Source: Pseudomonadota bacterium
Lineage (GTDB): Bacteria; Pseudomonadota; Gammaproteobacteria; Xanthomonadales; Rhodanobacteraceae
NCBI GenBank assembly: GCA_021805685.1
Contig: JAJZET010000093.1
Span: 1-64,000, forward strand
Direction: 5' to 3'
DNA: 64,000 bases
The position numbers and the translations under genes were made by a program. Under the pieces are notes generated by a model that was not told the DNA's origin, ran no database searches, and saw only the letters and a program-made list of their open reading frames with translations. The first letter of the stretch is position 1. Each line of letters starts with the position of its first letter. This document shows positions 11,311-20,420 of this stretch, in pieces.

Positions 11311-11517
11311 TCAGCGCCGCTCGCGACGCAACACGCTGCCGGCCAGGATCGCCAGCAGGCCCGCCGCGAAGACCAGCGCGTCCCATCCGCCACCGAGGCC
11401 AAGCAGCGGCAACGCCCGCCATGCCAGCAGCAGCCATGTCACGATAGCCAGCGCATAGCGGCCATCATCGACGAACAGGCCCCACAGTTCCGACAGCACT
11501 GCACGCAGCCAGCTCAT
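11311..11517 (-). CDS. small membrane protein
   Basis: MSWLRAVLSELWGLFVDDGRYALAIVTWLLLAWRALPLLGLGGGWDALVFAAGLLAILAGSVLRRERR; overlaps the upstream membrane-protein gene by 4 nt. Confidence 0.65.
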   Translation of the reverse strand: MSWLRAVLSELWGLFVDDGRYALAIVTWLLLAWRALPLLGLGGGWDALVFAAGLLAILAGSVLRRERR

Positions 11518-12278
11518 CGCGCGAGCCCCTTCGCGCCGGCGAGGGCCTGACGGCGGCGCCACTGCACGCTCAGCAGGGACACCGCGAGAAATCCGCCGAC
11601 CAGGCCCAGCAGCGCCCCATCGCCGCCGGGCCACGCATAGCCCATGCCTTCGCCCGCCCAGAACGTGCCGAACGCGGAAAGCATCACGCCCACCGCGAAC
11701 TTCAGCGTGTTTTCCGGCACGCGCGCCAACGGGCGATGCACCACGACGCCCAACGCGATCACCACCAGCAGCGCGGCCAGCGCGCCGAGGCTGGCGGGCC
11801 ACAGCAGGCCGGGATGACCCGCGCCGACGGCGAGCACGATGAACACCACCTCGACGCCTTCGAGCAAGGTGATCTTGAGCGCGGTGGCGAAGGCCAGCCG
11901 GTCCCATGCGTGCGCCGCCGCGGCCTGGCCGCGCAAGGCCTGCGTCTCGCGCGCGTAGATCGCCGCCTCGTCGTGCAGCGGCAGCACGCCCGCCGCGCGC
12001 AGCACGGCCTTGCGCAACCAGCGCATGCCGAACAGCAGCAACAAGGCGCCCACCACCAGTTGCAGGCCATGCAGCGGCACGCGATCAAGCGCTCGCCCCA
12101 GCACCACCACCAGCAACAGCAATACCAGCAGCGCCGCCGCGCTGCCGGCCAGGGCGCTGCGCCAGCCGCGTACCGCACCCACCGCCAGCACCACGGTCAA
12201 CGCCTCCACGCACTCCACCAGCGAGGCGAGAAAGGCAGCGAGCATCGACGGCCCGGCATGGATCGAATCGAAAAGCAT
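11514..12278 (-). CDS. COG4280-type predicted membrane protein
   Basis: MLFDSIHAGPSMLAAFLASLVECVEALTVVLAVGAVRGWRSAL...FATALKITLLEGVEVVFIVLAVGA: duplicated V-E-x-hydrophobic motifs in TM helices. Confidence 0.75.
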   Translation of the reverse strand: MLFDSIHAGPSMLAAFLASLVECVEALTVVLAVGAVRGWRSALAGSAAALLVLLLLVVVLGRALDRVPLHGLQLVVGALLLLFGMRWLRKAVLRAAGVLPLHDEAAIYARETQALRGQAAAAHAWDRLAFATALKITLLEGVEVVFIVLAVGAGHPGLLWPASLGALAALLVVIALGVVVHRPLARVPENTLKFAVGVMLSAFGTFWAGEGMGYAWPGGDGALLGLVGGFLAVSLLSVQWRRRQALAGAKGLAR

Positions 12279-12502
12279 GGGGCCTCCATCGCGACCGCAG
12301 GTACGCGCCCCAGCATACGCCCGATTGACAGCCGCCCCGCGCCACCGAAGAATGCGCGCCACGCATCGCCTGGCGATGCTCCCTGTTGCGTCGGCATTCG
12401 CGCCGCGCAGTCCGTGCCGAGGGGTGCTGCGACGGAGCCATCCGCCACGCTCGGCCCGCGATCCTCGTCGACAAGGGCGCCCTCGCTATCGAGAGGGTTC
12501 GC

Positions 12503-13384
12503 ATGTCCATCCAACTTGCGCTTGCCACCGACGCCGCCCATCCCGGCGTGTATCCCGACGATGCGTACTTCGTCGCCACGCTCGCCCGCCTCGGCGTGCA
12601 TGGCGTGCCCTGCACCTGGAACGACCCGGACCTGGACTGGACACGCTTCGACGCCGTACTGGTGCGCACCGTATGGGACTACTTTCAGCGTTACACCGAA
12701 TTCCTGCATTGGCTGGACCAGCTCGATGCGTTGGGCGTGCCCACCGTCAACGACAGCCGCCTGCTGCGCTGGAACAGCGACAAGCGCTACCTGCTGGAAC
12801 TGGCCCGGCTCGGCGTGGAGATCATCCCCACGCGGCTCGCGCATACGACCGAGCTGCCCGCGACGCTGCAGGCCCTGCAGGCGCAGGAGGTGGTGGTGAA
12901 ACCTGCGGTAAGCGGCGGCGCATGGCGCACGCTGCGCGGCACTGCGGGCGATGCAGCGTTCGCGCAGGCCGTCGCCGCGCTGCCCGAGGGCGACTGGCTG
13001 GTGCAGCCGTTCGTGGCGGAGATCCAGCGCGATGGCGAATGGTCGCTGCTGTTCTTCGACGGCGACTACAGCCACGCCGTGCGCAAGCTGCCCAAGCCCG
13101 GCGACTATCGCGTGCAGGGCGAACACGGTGGCAGCGCGGAACTGGCCGAAGCACCCGCGCCTGCGCTCGCCGCGGCGCAGGCCGTGCTGGCCGCCGTGGC
13201 TCGCGCCGGCCACGCCGAGACCGCCTATGCGCGCATCGACGGCGTGATGCAGGGCGGCCGCTTCCTGCTGATGGAGGCGGAGCTGATCGAGCCCTTCCTG
13301 CATCTTGCGATGCGGCCCGACGCCGCCGAACGCTACGCGGAACGGCTCGCCGCGCGACTCGCCACCCGCGTGCGGCGCCCGTAG
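12503..13384 (+). CDS. ATP-grasp domain protein (RimK/cycloserine ligase-like)
   Basis: MSIQLALATDAAHPGVYPDDAYFVATLARLGV...VVVKPAVSGGAWRTLRG...RIDGVMQGGRFLLMEAELIEPFLHL. Confidence 0.78.
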   Translation: MSIQLALATDAAHPGVYPDDAYFVATLARLGVHGVPCTWNDPDLDWTRFDAVLVRTVWDYFQRYTEFLHWLDQLDALGVPTVNDSRLLRWNSDKRYLLELARLGVEIIPTRLAHTTELPATLQALQAQEVVVKPAVSGGAWRTLRGTAGDAAFAQAVAALPEGDWLVQPFVAEIQRDGEWSLLFFDGDYSHAVRKLPKPGDYRVQGEHGGSAELAEAPAPALAAAQAVLAAVARAGHAETAYARIDGVMQGGRFLLMEAELIEPFLHLAMRPDAAERYAERLAARLATRVRRP

Positions 13385-13420
13385 GCCAGGCCACGGGCAG
13401 GCTCTAGAATCGCCTGCACC

Positions 13421-14503
13421 GTGCCCACTCCCCTGCGCAAAATCCTCCACGTCGACATGGACGCGTTCTACGCGTCGGTGGAGCAGCGCGACGACCCTTC
13501 GCTGCGCGGCCGCCCGGTGGTGGTCGCGTGGCGCGGGGCGCGTTCGGTGGTGTGCGCGGCCAGCTACGAGGCGCGCAAGTTCGGCGTGCGCTCGGCGATG
13601 CCGGCGGTGCGCGCGGAGCGGCTGTGCCCGCAGGCGATCTTTGTGCCGCCGGACTTCACGCGCTACAAGGCGGTGTCACGCCAGGTGCAGGCGATCTTCG
13701 CGCGGCACACCGAGCTGATCGAGCCGCTGTCGCTGGACGAGGCCTACCTCGACGTCACCACGACCAAGACCGGCCTGCCCTCGGCCACCGCCACCGCCGA
13801 GGCGATCCGCGCGGCGATCCGCGAGGAGACGCAGCTCAGCGCCTCCGCCGGCGTGGCGCCGAACAAGTTCCTCGCAAAGATCGCCTCGGATTTCCGCAAG
13901 CCCGACGGCCTGTTCGTGGTGCGTCCGCGCGAGGTGCTGGATTTCCTCGCGCCGCTGCCGATCGGCCGCCTGCCCGGCGTGGGCAAGGTGATGGAAGGCA
14001 AGCTCGCCGCGCTGGGCCTGGCCACCGTGGGCGACCTGCGCGCCTTCGCCGCCGAGGAACTGGAACAACGCTTCGGCCGCTGGGGCCGGCGCCTGCACGA
14101 GCTGTCGCTGGGCATCGACGAGCACCCGGTGACGCCGGACCGCCCCACCCTGCAGGTCTCCGCCGAAGACACCTTCGAGCACGACCTCACGCTGGACGAA
14201 CTGGAACCGCACATCCGCCGGCTCGCCGGCAAGACCTGGGCCGCGCACCAGCGTGAGGCCGACGAAGGCCGCATCGCACGCACCGTGGTGCTCAAGCTCA
14301 AGACCGCCGACTTTCACACCCTCACACGCAGCCTCACGCCCACGCAGCGCCCGGCCTCCGAGCACGAGCTGGCCGAGATCGCCTGCGCCCTGCGCGAACG
14401 GGTGGAGCGCCACGCCGACACACTCTACCGCCTGGTCGGCGTGGGCCTAGCCGGCTTCATCGATGCCGACAGTTACGCAGCGCAGTACGAGTTGTTCGGG
14501 TGA
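13421..14503 (+). CDS. dinB: DNA polymerase IV
   Basis: GTG start; KILHVDMDAFYASVEQRDDPSLRGRPVVV...SLDEAYLDVT...GVGKVMEGKLAALGLATVGDL. Confidence 0.96.
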   Translation: MPTPLRKILHVDMDAFYASVEQRDDPSLRGRPVVVAWRGARSVVCAASYEARKFGVRSAMPAVRAERLCPQAIFVPPDFTRYKAVSRQVQAIFARHTELIEPLSLDEAYLDVTTTKTGLPSATATAEAIRAAIREETQLSASAGVAPNKFLAKIASDFRKPDGLFVVRPREVLDFLAPLPIGRLPGVGKVMEGKLAALGLATVGDLRAFAAEELEQRFGRWGRRLHELSLGIDEHPVTPDRPTLQVSAEDTFEHDLTLDELEPHIRRLAGKTWAAHQREADEGRIARTVVLKLKTADFHTLTRSLTPTQRPASEHELAEIACALRERVERHADTLYRLVGVGLAGFIDADSYAAQYELFG

Positions 14504-14839
14504 ACTGACCACCGACCGGATTCCGCCGGTTGTGGTGGAAATGACCAAATCACGCTGGCCGCGGCCGCTCGCCGTGGCTGAGACCGCACTCGCGTAGAAT
14601 GCACAGCTGCATGCATCGCCCGTCATCGAGTCCATCTTGCCGTACCCTAGAAGATCGTTGGACCGCTTCGTAGTTGTTGTCGCAAGTAATGAGCCTAAAC
14701 CGGCACTGTTGCTCGACAAGATCGTCAAGCGGCACGCCCCCATCAGGGATGGTGACTGATTCGGCCGCGCCATCATGCGCGCGTCAGCCCACTATGAGCG
14801 CGGCAACGCCTTGACCTTACAGAAGAGCGCTTTCCGAGG

Positions 14840-15463
14840 ATGGTCGCCATGCCCACTGTACGGCGGCAACCCACTGCGTTACACCCGAAGCCCGGAGGCT
14901 TCTTGCGCTTGAACCCACCAGCCAGTCCTACCAAGGGTGCCGCGCACTGTTCAACGTGCGAGGCGGTTTGTTGTCGTCTCACGGTCGTGCTGCAACCGGA
15001 AGAGCCCATCCCGGGTCATTTGACCACCTACTCGCCCGAAGGCCTGCGTGTCATGAAGCGCGGCAGCGACGGCTGGTGCGTGGCCTTGAGCGGCACGCGC
15101 ATGAACTGCAGCATCTATGAAACCCGACCTTCGGTGTGCCGCCGTTTTGTGATGAACGGGGCCTATTGCAAGGCCGTTCGCGCCGACTACCGTTCGCCCG
15201 TCATCGCCGATACGCAACATGCGTCGGTCGCGCATGGTTTACTTCCCCGCGAGCACGTCGGCGAATGCACTTCGCATATCCAGCCCCTCACCATCCTGCC
15301 CAGGAGTATTCCATTGGCAAAGACAAACTATTCCTTCGAAAAGCGCCAGCGCGAAATCGCAAAGAAAAAGAAACAGGACAATAAGCAGGCCAAGAAGCTG
15401 GCATCGCGCGACGACACCAAGATGGATTCTCTCGCGAAGGCAGCAACCGTCGCTGATGCGTGA
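14840..15463 (+). CDS. YkgJ-like cysteine cluster protein, in-frame with a C-terminal Lys-rich segment
   Basis: HCSTCEAVCCRLTVVL...GWCVALSGTRMNCSIYETRPSVCRRFVMNGAYCKAVR matches the YkgJ Zn/Fe-chelating family; the ORF continues without a stop into MAKTNYSFEKRQ-like sequence. Confidence 0.75.
   Translation: MVAMPTVRRQPTALHPKPGGFLRLNPPASPTKGAAHCSTCEAVCCRLTVVLQPEEPIPGHLTTYSPEGLRVMKRGSDGWCVALSGTRMNCSIYETRPSVCRRFVMNGAYCKAVRADYRSPVIADTQHASVAHGLLPREHVGECTSHIQPLTILPRSIPLAKTNYSFEKRQREIAKKKKQDNKQAKKLASRDDTKMDSLAKAATVADA
15314..15463 (+). CDS. small lysine-rich conserved-type protein (internal TTG start)
   Basis: (M)AKTNYSFEKRQREIAKKKKQDNKQAKKLASRDDTKMDSLAKAATVADA; AGGAG at 15302-15306 lies 7 nt before the TTG; recalled as a standalone small protein in other proteobacteria. 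Confidence 0.65.
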   Translation: MAKTNYSFEKRQREIAKKKKQDNKQAKKLASRDDTKMDSLAKAATVADA

Positions 15464-15836
15464 GCTACGCCGGCACTTTCGGCGTGCGCAAACCAGGCAT
15501 CCGTCGTAAGCGTTCGATGCAAAAGAAAGCACGGCACAAGGGCTTTCTTTCGTTCTGGCAGGGATCCATTTCGACCACCTGAACCTGCTCTGCTTGGCCC
15601 CTGTTTGGCCTCCCTGATCCATGACGACGAACGGCAGCTCATCGTCGGCGACATCGCGCTGCCGATCCAGCCCGACATCCGTATGGCGACCAGGTCGTCA
15701 TCAGAGTCCGACCGACCCCAAGATCTATCCCTGCACGCTGCCCGCCTTCACCACGAAGGCTTAGTCTGCATGCACGTGGGCGGCCCAAAGCTGTCACCAT
15801 GCCCATGTAGCGAATCCTCACGCACCGGAGCACCCC

Positions 15837-15938
15837 ATGAAAGGCATGGAACAGAAAAAGAGCGACAAGAAGAAGCCCCTGAAGACGCCCAAGGAAAAGA
15901 AAGCTGAAAAGGCAGCGAAGAAGGCCGCCAAGCGCTAA
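15837..15938 (+). CDS. 33-aa lysine-rich small protein
   Basis: ATG...TAA encoding MKGMEQKKSDKKKPLKTPKEKKAEKAAKKAAKR; upstream GGAG; below the ORF-track length cutoff. Confidence 0.6.
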   Translation: MKGMEQKKSDKKKPLKTPKEKKAEKAAKKAAKR

Positions 15939-15971
15939 GCGGATGCCTTGCGCGCGACGGTCAGGCCAGCC

Positions 15972-16829
15972 TCAATCTGCTGCCAGTGCCGCCTCGCGCC
16001 CCTGCTGGCGAATGCTGGCTTCTTCGCGCGCATCGATGATCGACTGCATCACGCTGTCGACGTCCACCGCGCCCTCGTCGAACACGAAGTGGCCGGTCAG
16101 TTCGCTGTCCGGCCGCAACTCGCCCTGCTCGAACAGCGCCCACATTTCCTCGGCGTAGTGGGTATCGAGCAATTCCGGCGCGAAACGCGAGAGGCTGATC
16201 GTGATGTTGCCCACGTCCCGCCGCAACATGGTGCGCGCCGCATTGTTGCCGGCGGCGCTGACCACCTGCGGCAAATCGATGACGACCGGGCCGTCGGCCG
16301 CCACCAGCACGTTGTATTCGGACAGGTCGCCATGAACCAGTCCTTCGCACAACATGCAAGCAATCTGGCGGACCAGGAAGCGATGGTATTCGCGCGCCGT
16401 CTGCGCCGACAGCTCCACCTCGCCCAGCCGGGGCGCCGAGCAACCGTCGGCGTCGGTCACCAGCTCCATCACCAGCACACCGCCGAAATAGCCGTACGGC
16501 CGTGGCACGCGCACGCCCGCGGCCGCCAGTTGGTACAGCGCATCCACCTCGGCGCTCTTCCAGGCCGCCTCGGCCTCCTTGCGCCCGAACTGGGTGGCCT
16601 TGCCCATCGCGCGCGCCTGGCGGCTGCCACGCACCTTGCGGCCCTCCTGATACTGCACCCGCTGCTGGAAACTGCGCTGGGCCATGTCCTTGTAAACCTT
16701 GGCGCAGCGGACCTCGTCGCCCGAGCGCACGACATAGACCGACGCCTCCTTGCCGCTCTTCAGCGGGCGAAGGACTTCGTCGATCACACCGTCGTCGATC
16801 AGTGCCTGCAGACTGGCGGGGGATTTCAT
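15972..16829 (-). CDS. RIO-type serine kinase family protein
   Basis: PLKSGKEASVYVVRSGDEVRCAKVYKDMAQRSFQQRVQYQEGRKVRGSRQARAMGK...LVHGDLSEYNVLVAADGPVVIDLPQ. Confidence 0.92.
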   Translation of the reverse strand: MKSPASLQALIDDGVIDEVLRPLKSGKEASVYVVRSGDEVRCAKVYKDMAQRSFQQRVQYQEGRKVRGSRQARAMGKATQFGRKEAEAAWKSAEVDALYQLAAAGVRVPRPYGYFGGVLVMELVTDADGCSAPRLGEVELSAQTAREYHRFLVRQIACMLCEGLVHGDLSEYNVLVAADGPVVIDLPQVVSAAGNNAARTMLRRDVGNITISLSRFAPELLDTHYAEEMWALFEQGELRPDSELTGHFVFDEGAVDVDSVMQSIIDAREEASIRQQGREAALAAD

Positions 16830-17397
16830 GCGCGGAAAAGCTCGTTGGCGGGTAGATAGCACGCCATTATGACCGACTGGCCGATGCCGACCGACCGCGC
16901 ACCTCGGACGCCGGTCCAACACCCGCGGCTGGCGCGAGAGCAAACGCACCTACGACGAGGTTGAGCCGCCCCAGCGGCACGATCAGTTCGCGCGGCGGGC
17001 GGTGGTTCGCCACCGCCAGTGTCGTCAGCATGTCGAACATCTCCGACAGACTTGGCTGTCTGCTTCGGGGCGATTTCCGCCGATCCTACTGGCCGGCGGA
17101 TCGATCCTCGTCCGACCAGTCGTGTGATGCATGTAATCCGGTGCATGCACCGAGGTCTGGACGGCCTGCGGCAGGAGTTTTCCACCCGCTTCGCCAAGAC
17201 CCGCCACCCCGCCACTGCGCCCGCGGCTTGAGCGCTCCACCCCGCGGGCCAGTCGCCGCAGCGGCCGCCCCGCACCGCTGAACCCCTCGACCTGACGCGA
17301 CCCGCCCAGCGGGCAGCCAGCCAGGCCTTTTCATGGGCAGGTAAGTCGCGGAGTGTCATCGATCAGGCCACCGCACCTCGTCGATGGCACTTTTTCA

Positions 17398-17641
17398 CTC
17401 ACCGATGAGTCCTTTTGCCTCAACGCTGAGCCGAAAAGACTCAAGCCTGAAGCTGTGGATGCTCAGCGTTGAACCTCGCAGGCTCATGCACGAGTCTTTT
17501 TCGCTCATCGGTGAGCCGCTTTGCCTCAGCGACGACTTGCCCGAACCTGATGCGTGAGTCTTCTTGCCTCATCGTTGAGCCTCCGCGGCTGATCGATGAG
17601 GTTTTTTGCCTCACGCATTACACCTTCCCGCCTCACGCCCG
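17398..17641. repeat. degenerate tandem array, about 11-12 units of 21/22 bp, each headed by an imperfect palindrome CTCAnCGnTGAG
   Basis: Unit starts by eye at 17398, 17419, 17440, 17462, 17483, 17504, 17525, 17547, 17568, 17589, 17610 and 17632; spacing 21 or 22 bp. The last unit overlaps the ABC permease stop codon. Confidence 0.85.
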
Positions 17642-18949
17642 AATCCACCGCCACAGCTCGCCCCACGTCGGCTTCTTGCCGTACATCAGGATGCCGGTGC
17701 GGTAGATGCGTCCGGCCAGCCACACGCAGGCGAGCAGGCCCAACACCATCAGGCCCAGCGACAGCGCGAGCTGCAGCGGCGGCACGGCGGTCATCGACCA
17801 GCGCACCGGCATGGTGAACGGGGCAAACAGTGGGATGAAGGACATCGTGGTACCCAGCGCGCCCGAGGGGTCGTTGATCAGGCCGAACATCGACATGAAG
17901 CCGACGAGGATGCTCATGGTGACGAACACCGCGTACTGCTGCGCCTCCTGGATGGTGTTGCACATCGCACCGATCGCCGCGTAGAGCGAACCGTAGATCA
18001 GGAAGCCAAGCGTGAAATAGAGCAGGAACACCACCAGCAGCATCGGCGGCACGCTGGGAATGGCGAACTTGCCTGCCGCCTCGGCCCCCATGCCGAACGC
18101 GCCTGCTAGGTGCGGGCCCTGGCCGCCGAGCACGAACGCGGTGCCCACCCAGATCGCCATCTGGGTCAGCCCGGCCAACCCCACGCCGAGCACCTTGCCC
18201 ATCAGCATCTGGAACGGGGTTAGCGAGGAGGTGAGCACCTCCATGATGCGCGAGTTCTTCTCCTCGATCACCGAGGTGAGCGTGCGGCTGCCGTAGGTGA
18301 TGATCGCGATATAGAGGATGAAGCCCATCGCGTAGGCGAGCGCGAACGAGGCCTCGCCACTCTGGCCGGTGAGCTTGCCGTCGGTGACCTTGGCGGTGTC
18401 CATGTCTGCCGGCACCATCGCCTTGGCGACCAGCAACTGGTCCACGCCGGCATGCGCCAGCCGCACACCGGCCAGCGCCTTGGAAATATCGCGCTGCAGC
18501 CGGTTCATGCCTTCGGGCGAGCTGACGTTGTCGCCGTAGTAGTGCAGCTTGCCGCTTGCGAGGGTGTCGGCATCGAGCACCAGCACGCCGTCCCAGCCGT
18601 GCTGCCCGCTGCCCTTGGCGAAGCCGGCCTTGGCGATCAGGCCGTCGCGCACCTGCGCGAGGTTCGCTGCAGTGGCGGGGAACAGCGTCGCGTCGTAGCG
18701 CGGCCTGGCGGCCCTGCCATGGCCGATGGTGGCGGCCTTGAGCGCGGCCACCACCGGCTGACCCAGGCCGCTGCCGGACGCGTCCACCACCGCCACGCGG
18801 GTGGTGTGGTCGCCACCGCTCATCAGCAGCGCCGGCAGCACCGCCATCGCCAGCATGAACACCGGCAGCAGCAGGGTGGAGATCAGGAAGGCCTTGGTGC
18901 GCACGCGCTCCACGTACTCGCGCCGGATCACGGCAAGCGTCTTGTTCAT
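17633..18949 (-). CDS. ABC-2 type transporter permease (NatB-like)
   Basis: MNKTLAVIRREYVERVRTKAFLISTLLLPVFMLAMAVLP...NSRIMEVLTSSLTPFQMLMGKVLGVG; ATGA overlap with the ATPase gene. Confidence 0.9.
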   Translation of the reverse strand: MNKTLAVIRREYVERVRTKAFLISTLLLPVFMLAMAVLPALLMSGGDHTTRVAVVDASGSGLGQPVVAALKAATIGHGRAARPRYDATLFPATAANLAQVRDGLIAKAGFAKGSGQHGWDGVLVLDADTLASGKLHYYGDNVSSPEGMNRLQRDISKALAGVRLAHAGVDQLLVAKAMVPADMDTAKVTDGKLTGQSGEASFALAYAMGFILYIAIITYGSRTLTSVIEEKNSRIMEVLTSSLTPFQMLMGKVLGVGLAGLTQMAIWVGTAFVLGGQGPHLAGAFGMGAEAAGKFAIPSVPPMLLVVFLLYFTLGFLIYGSLYAAIGAMCNTIQEAQQYAVFVTMSILVGFMSMFGLINDPSGALGTTMSFIPLFAPFTMPVRWSMTAVPPLQLALSLGLMVLGLLACVWLAGRIYRTGILMYGKKPTWGELWRWIRA

Positions 18950-19908
18950 GCGGCGGCTCCGGCAACGGCAGGCAGGGGTTCGGCATCGGGGTCGGCGCCG
19001 ACCTTGGCGACGAAGATGGCGTGCAGCGAGGGTTCCACCACCTCGAAGCGGCGCAGGCCCACGCCGGCAGCGACCAGCGCGGCAAGCAACTGGCCGGGCT
19101 CGGCACCCTCGGCCATCTTCAACTCGGCGCTGGCGCCGTAGTCGTCCAGCCGCGCCACCAGGCGCGGGTCGGCAAGGATGGCGTCGGCCTGGTGGCGGTC
19201 GCCAGCGAAACCCAGCGCCACGTGGCGGCCGCCGAAGTCGGCCTTGACCTGCGCCACCGTGCCGTTGGCCACCAGCTTGCCGCGCGCGATGATCGCCACG
19301 CGGTCGCACATGCGTTCGGCCTGCTCCATCGCGTGCGTGGAGAACAGCACGGTGCGGCCACCGGCGGCGATCTCCACCACGATGTCCTTCATCACCTGCG
19401 CGTTGATCGGGTCAAGCCCGGAGAACGGCTCGTCCAGGATCACCAGCTCCGGCTCGTGCAGCAGCGCACCGGCGAACTGCACCTTCTGCTGCATGCCCTT
19501 GGAGAGATCCTCCACCTTTTTCTGCGCCCAACCGGCGATCTCCAGCCGCTCCAGCCAGGCCTGCGCGCGACGTTTCGCTTCCGCGCGCGCGATGCCCTTC
19601 ACCTCGCCCAGGAACACCAGGTGGTCGAGCACCCTCATCTTCTTGTACAGGCCGCGCTCCTCGGGCAGGTAGCCGATGCGGGCCGACAGGTCGCGGCTGT
19701 TGCGACTGTCGCCGAACAGCGCGATGCGCCCTTCGTCCGGCTGCAGGATGCTCATGATGAGGCGGATGGTGGTGGACTTGCCGGCCCCGTTGGGGCCGAG
19801 CAGGCCGTAGATGCCGCCGGACGGCACCTGCAACGACAAATCGCTCACTGCGGTATGGCCGGCGAACCGCTTGGTCACCGATTCGACACTGACGCTGGGC
19901 GTGGACAC
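18946..19908 (-). CDS. ABC transporter ATP-binding protein (NatA-like)
   Basis: Walker A GLLGPNGAGKST, signature LSKGMQQKVQFAGALLHEP, Walker B LVILDEPFSGLDP. Confidence 0.94.
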   Translation of the reverse strand: MSTPSVSVESVTKRFAGHTAVSDLSLQVPSGGIYGLLGPNGAGKSTTIRLIMSILQPDEGRIALFGDSRNSRDLSARIGYLPEERGLYKKMRVLDHLVFLGEVKGIARAEAKRRAQAWLERLEIAGWAQKKVEDLSKGMQQKVQFAGALLHEPELVILDEPFSGLDPINAQVMKDIVVEIAAGGRTVLFSTHAMEQAERMCDRVAIIARGKLVANGTVAQVKADFGGRHVALGFAGDRHQADAILADPRLVARLDDYGASAELKMAEGAEPGQLLAALVAAGVGLRRFEVVEPSLHAIFVAKVGADPDAEPLPAVAGAAA

Positions 19909-20044
19909 TCGCGCTGCTCCCTGTTCGTGGGCCTCCCCGACCCGTCGCCGCCCAACTTAGCACGGCGCGAGCGGCGAGCCACCCTGCCCTTGGTCATCCC
20001 TGTGCATGCGCAGGCGGGCCGGCGATGCCTGCCCGGAACCGCTT

Positions 20045-20371
20045 TCAGCCCAGCCGGCGTGACACCGCGAAGAACACCAGGTTGCCGAGGCCGGTGGCGC
20101 CCGCCAGCACGGCGACCAGGCCGGGGGTGACCTCCTGCCAGCCGAACCACTGGATCAGGCCGAAGCCCAGCGCCACCGACAGCAGCACGATGCCCCAGCG
20201 CAGCGAGGAATGGCGCCGGCGCAGCTCCTCGTCGCGCAGCACCGAGGCGACCAGGTCGGGCGAGCCGCCCGTGGCCACCATGCGTTTGCGCACCATCGCA
20301 TCCACGCAGACCTTGATGGTGTAGGCGATGCAGACAAACAGGCTGATCGGGATGAAGTCGCCGAAATCCAT
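20045..20371 (-). CDS. small membrane protein (DUF6249-like)
   Basis: MDFGDFIPISLFVCIAYTIKVCVDAMVRKRMVATGGSPDLVASVLRDEELRRRHSSLRWGIVLLSVALGFGLIQWFG...; AGGAGA upstream of the start. Confidence 0.75.
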   Translation of the reverse strand: MDFGDFIPISLFVCIAYTIKVCVDAMVRKRMVATGGSPDLVASVLRDEELRRRHSSLRWGIVLLSVALGFGLIQWFGWQEVTPGLVAVLAGATGLGNLVFFAVSRRLG

Positions 20372-20420
20372 GAAGCTCTCCTTGGGAAGCGCCGGCGGAA
20401 TGCCTGGCTGTCGGGAGCAT

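Noticed and set aside
17128-17231. Possible small ORF MHVIRCMHRGLDGLRQEFSTRFAKTRHPATAPAA
   Set aside because: No clear ribosome-binding site and no recognisable family.
17398-17641. CRISPR array
   Set aside because: Units are contiguous and degenerate with no unique spacers and no cas genes nearby.
17469-17705. 78-aa ORF across the 21-bp array
   Set aside because: The heptad pattern follows from the 21-bp DNA period; 22-bp units break the frame, so coding is not favoured.
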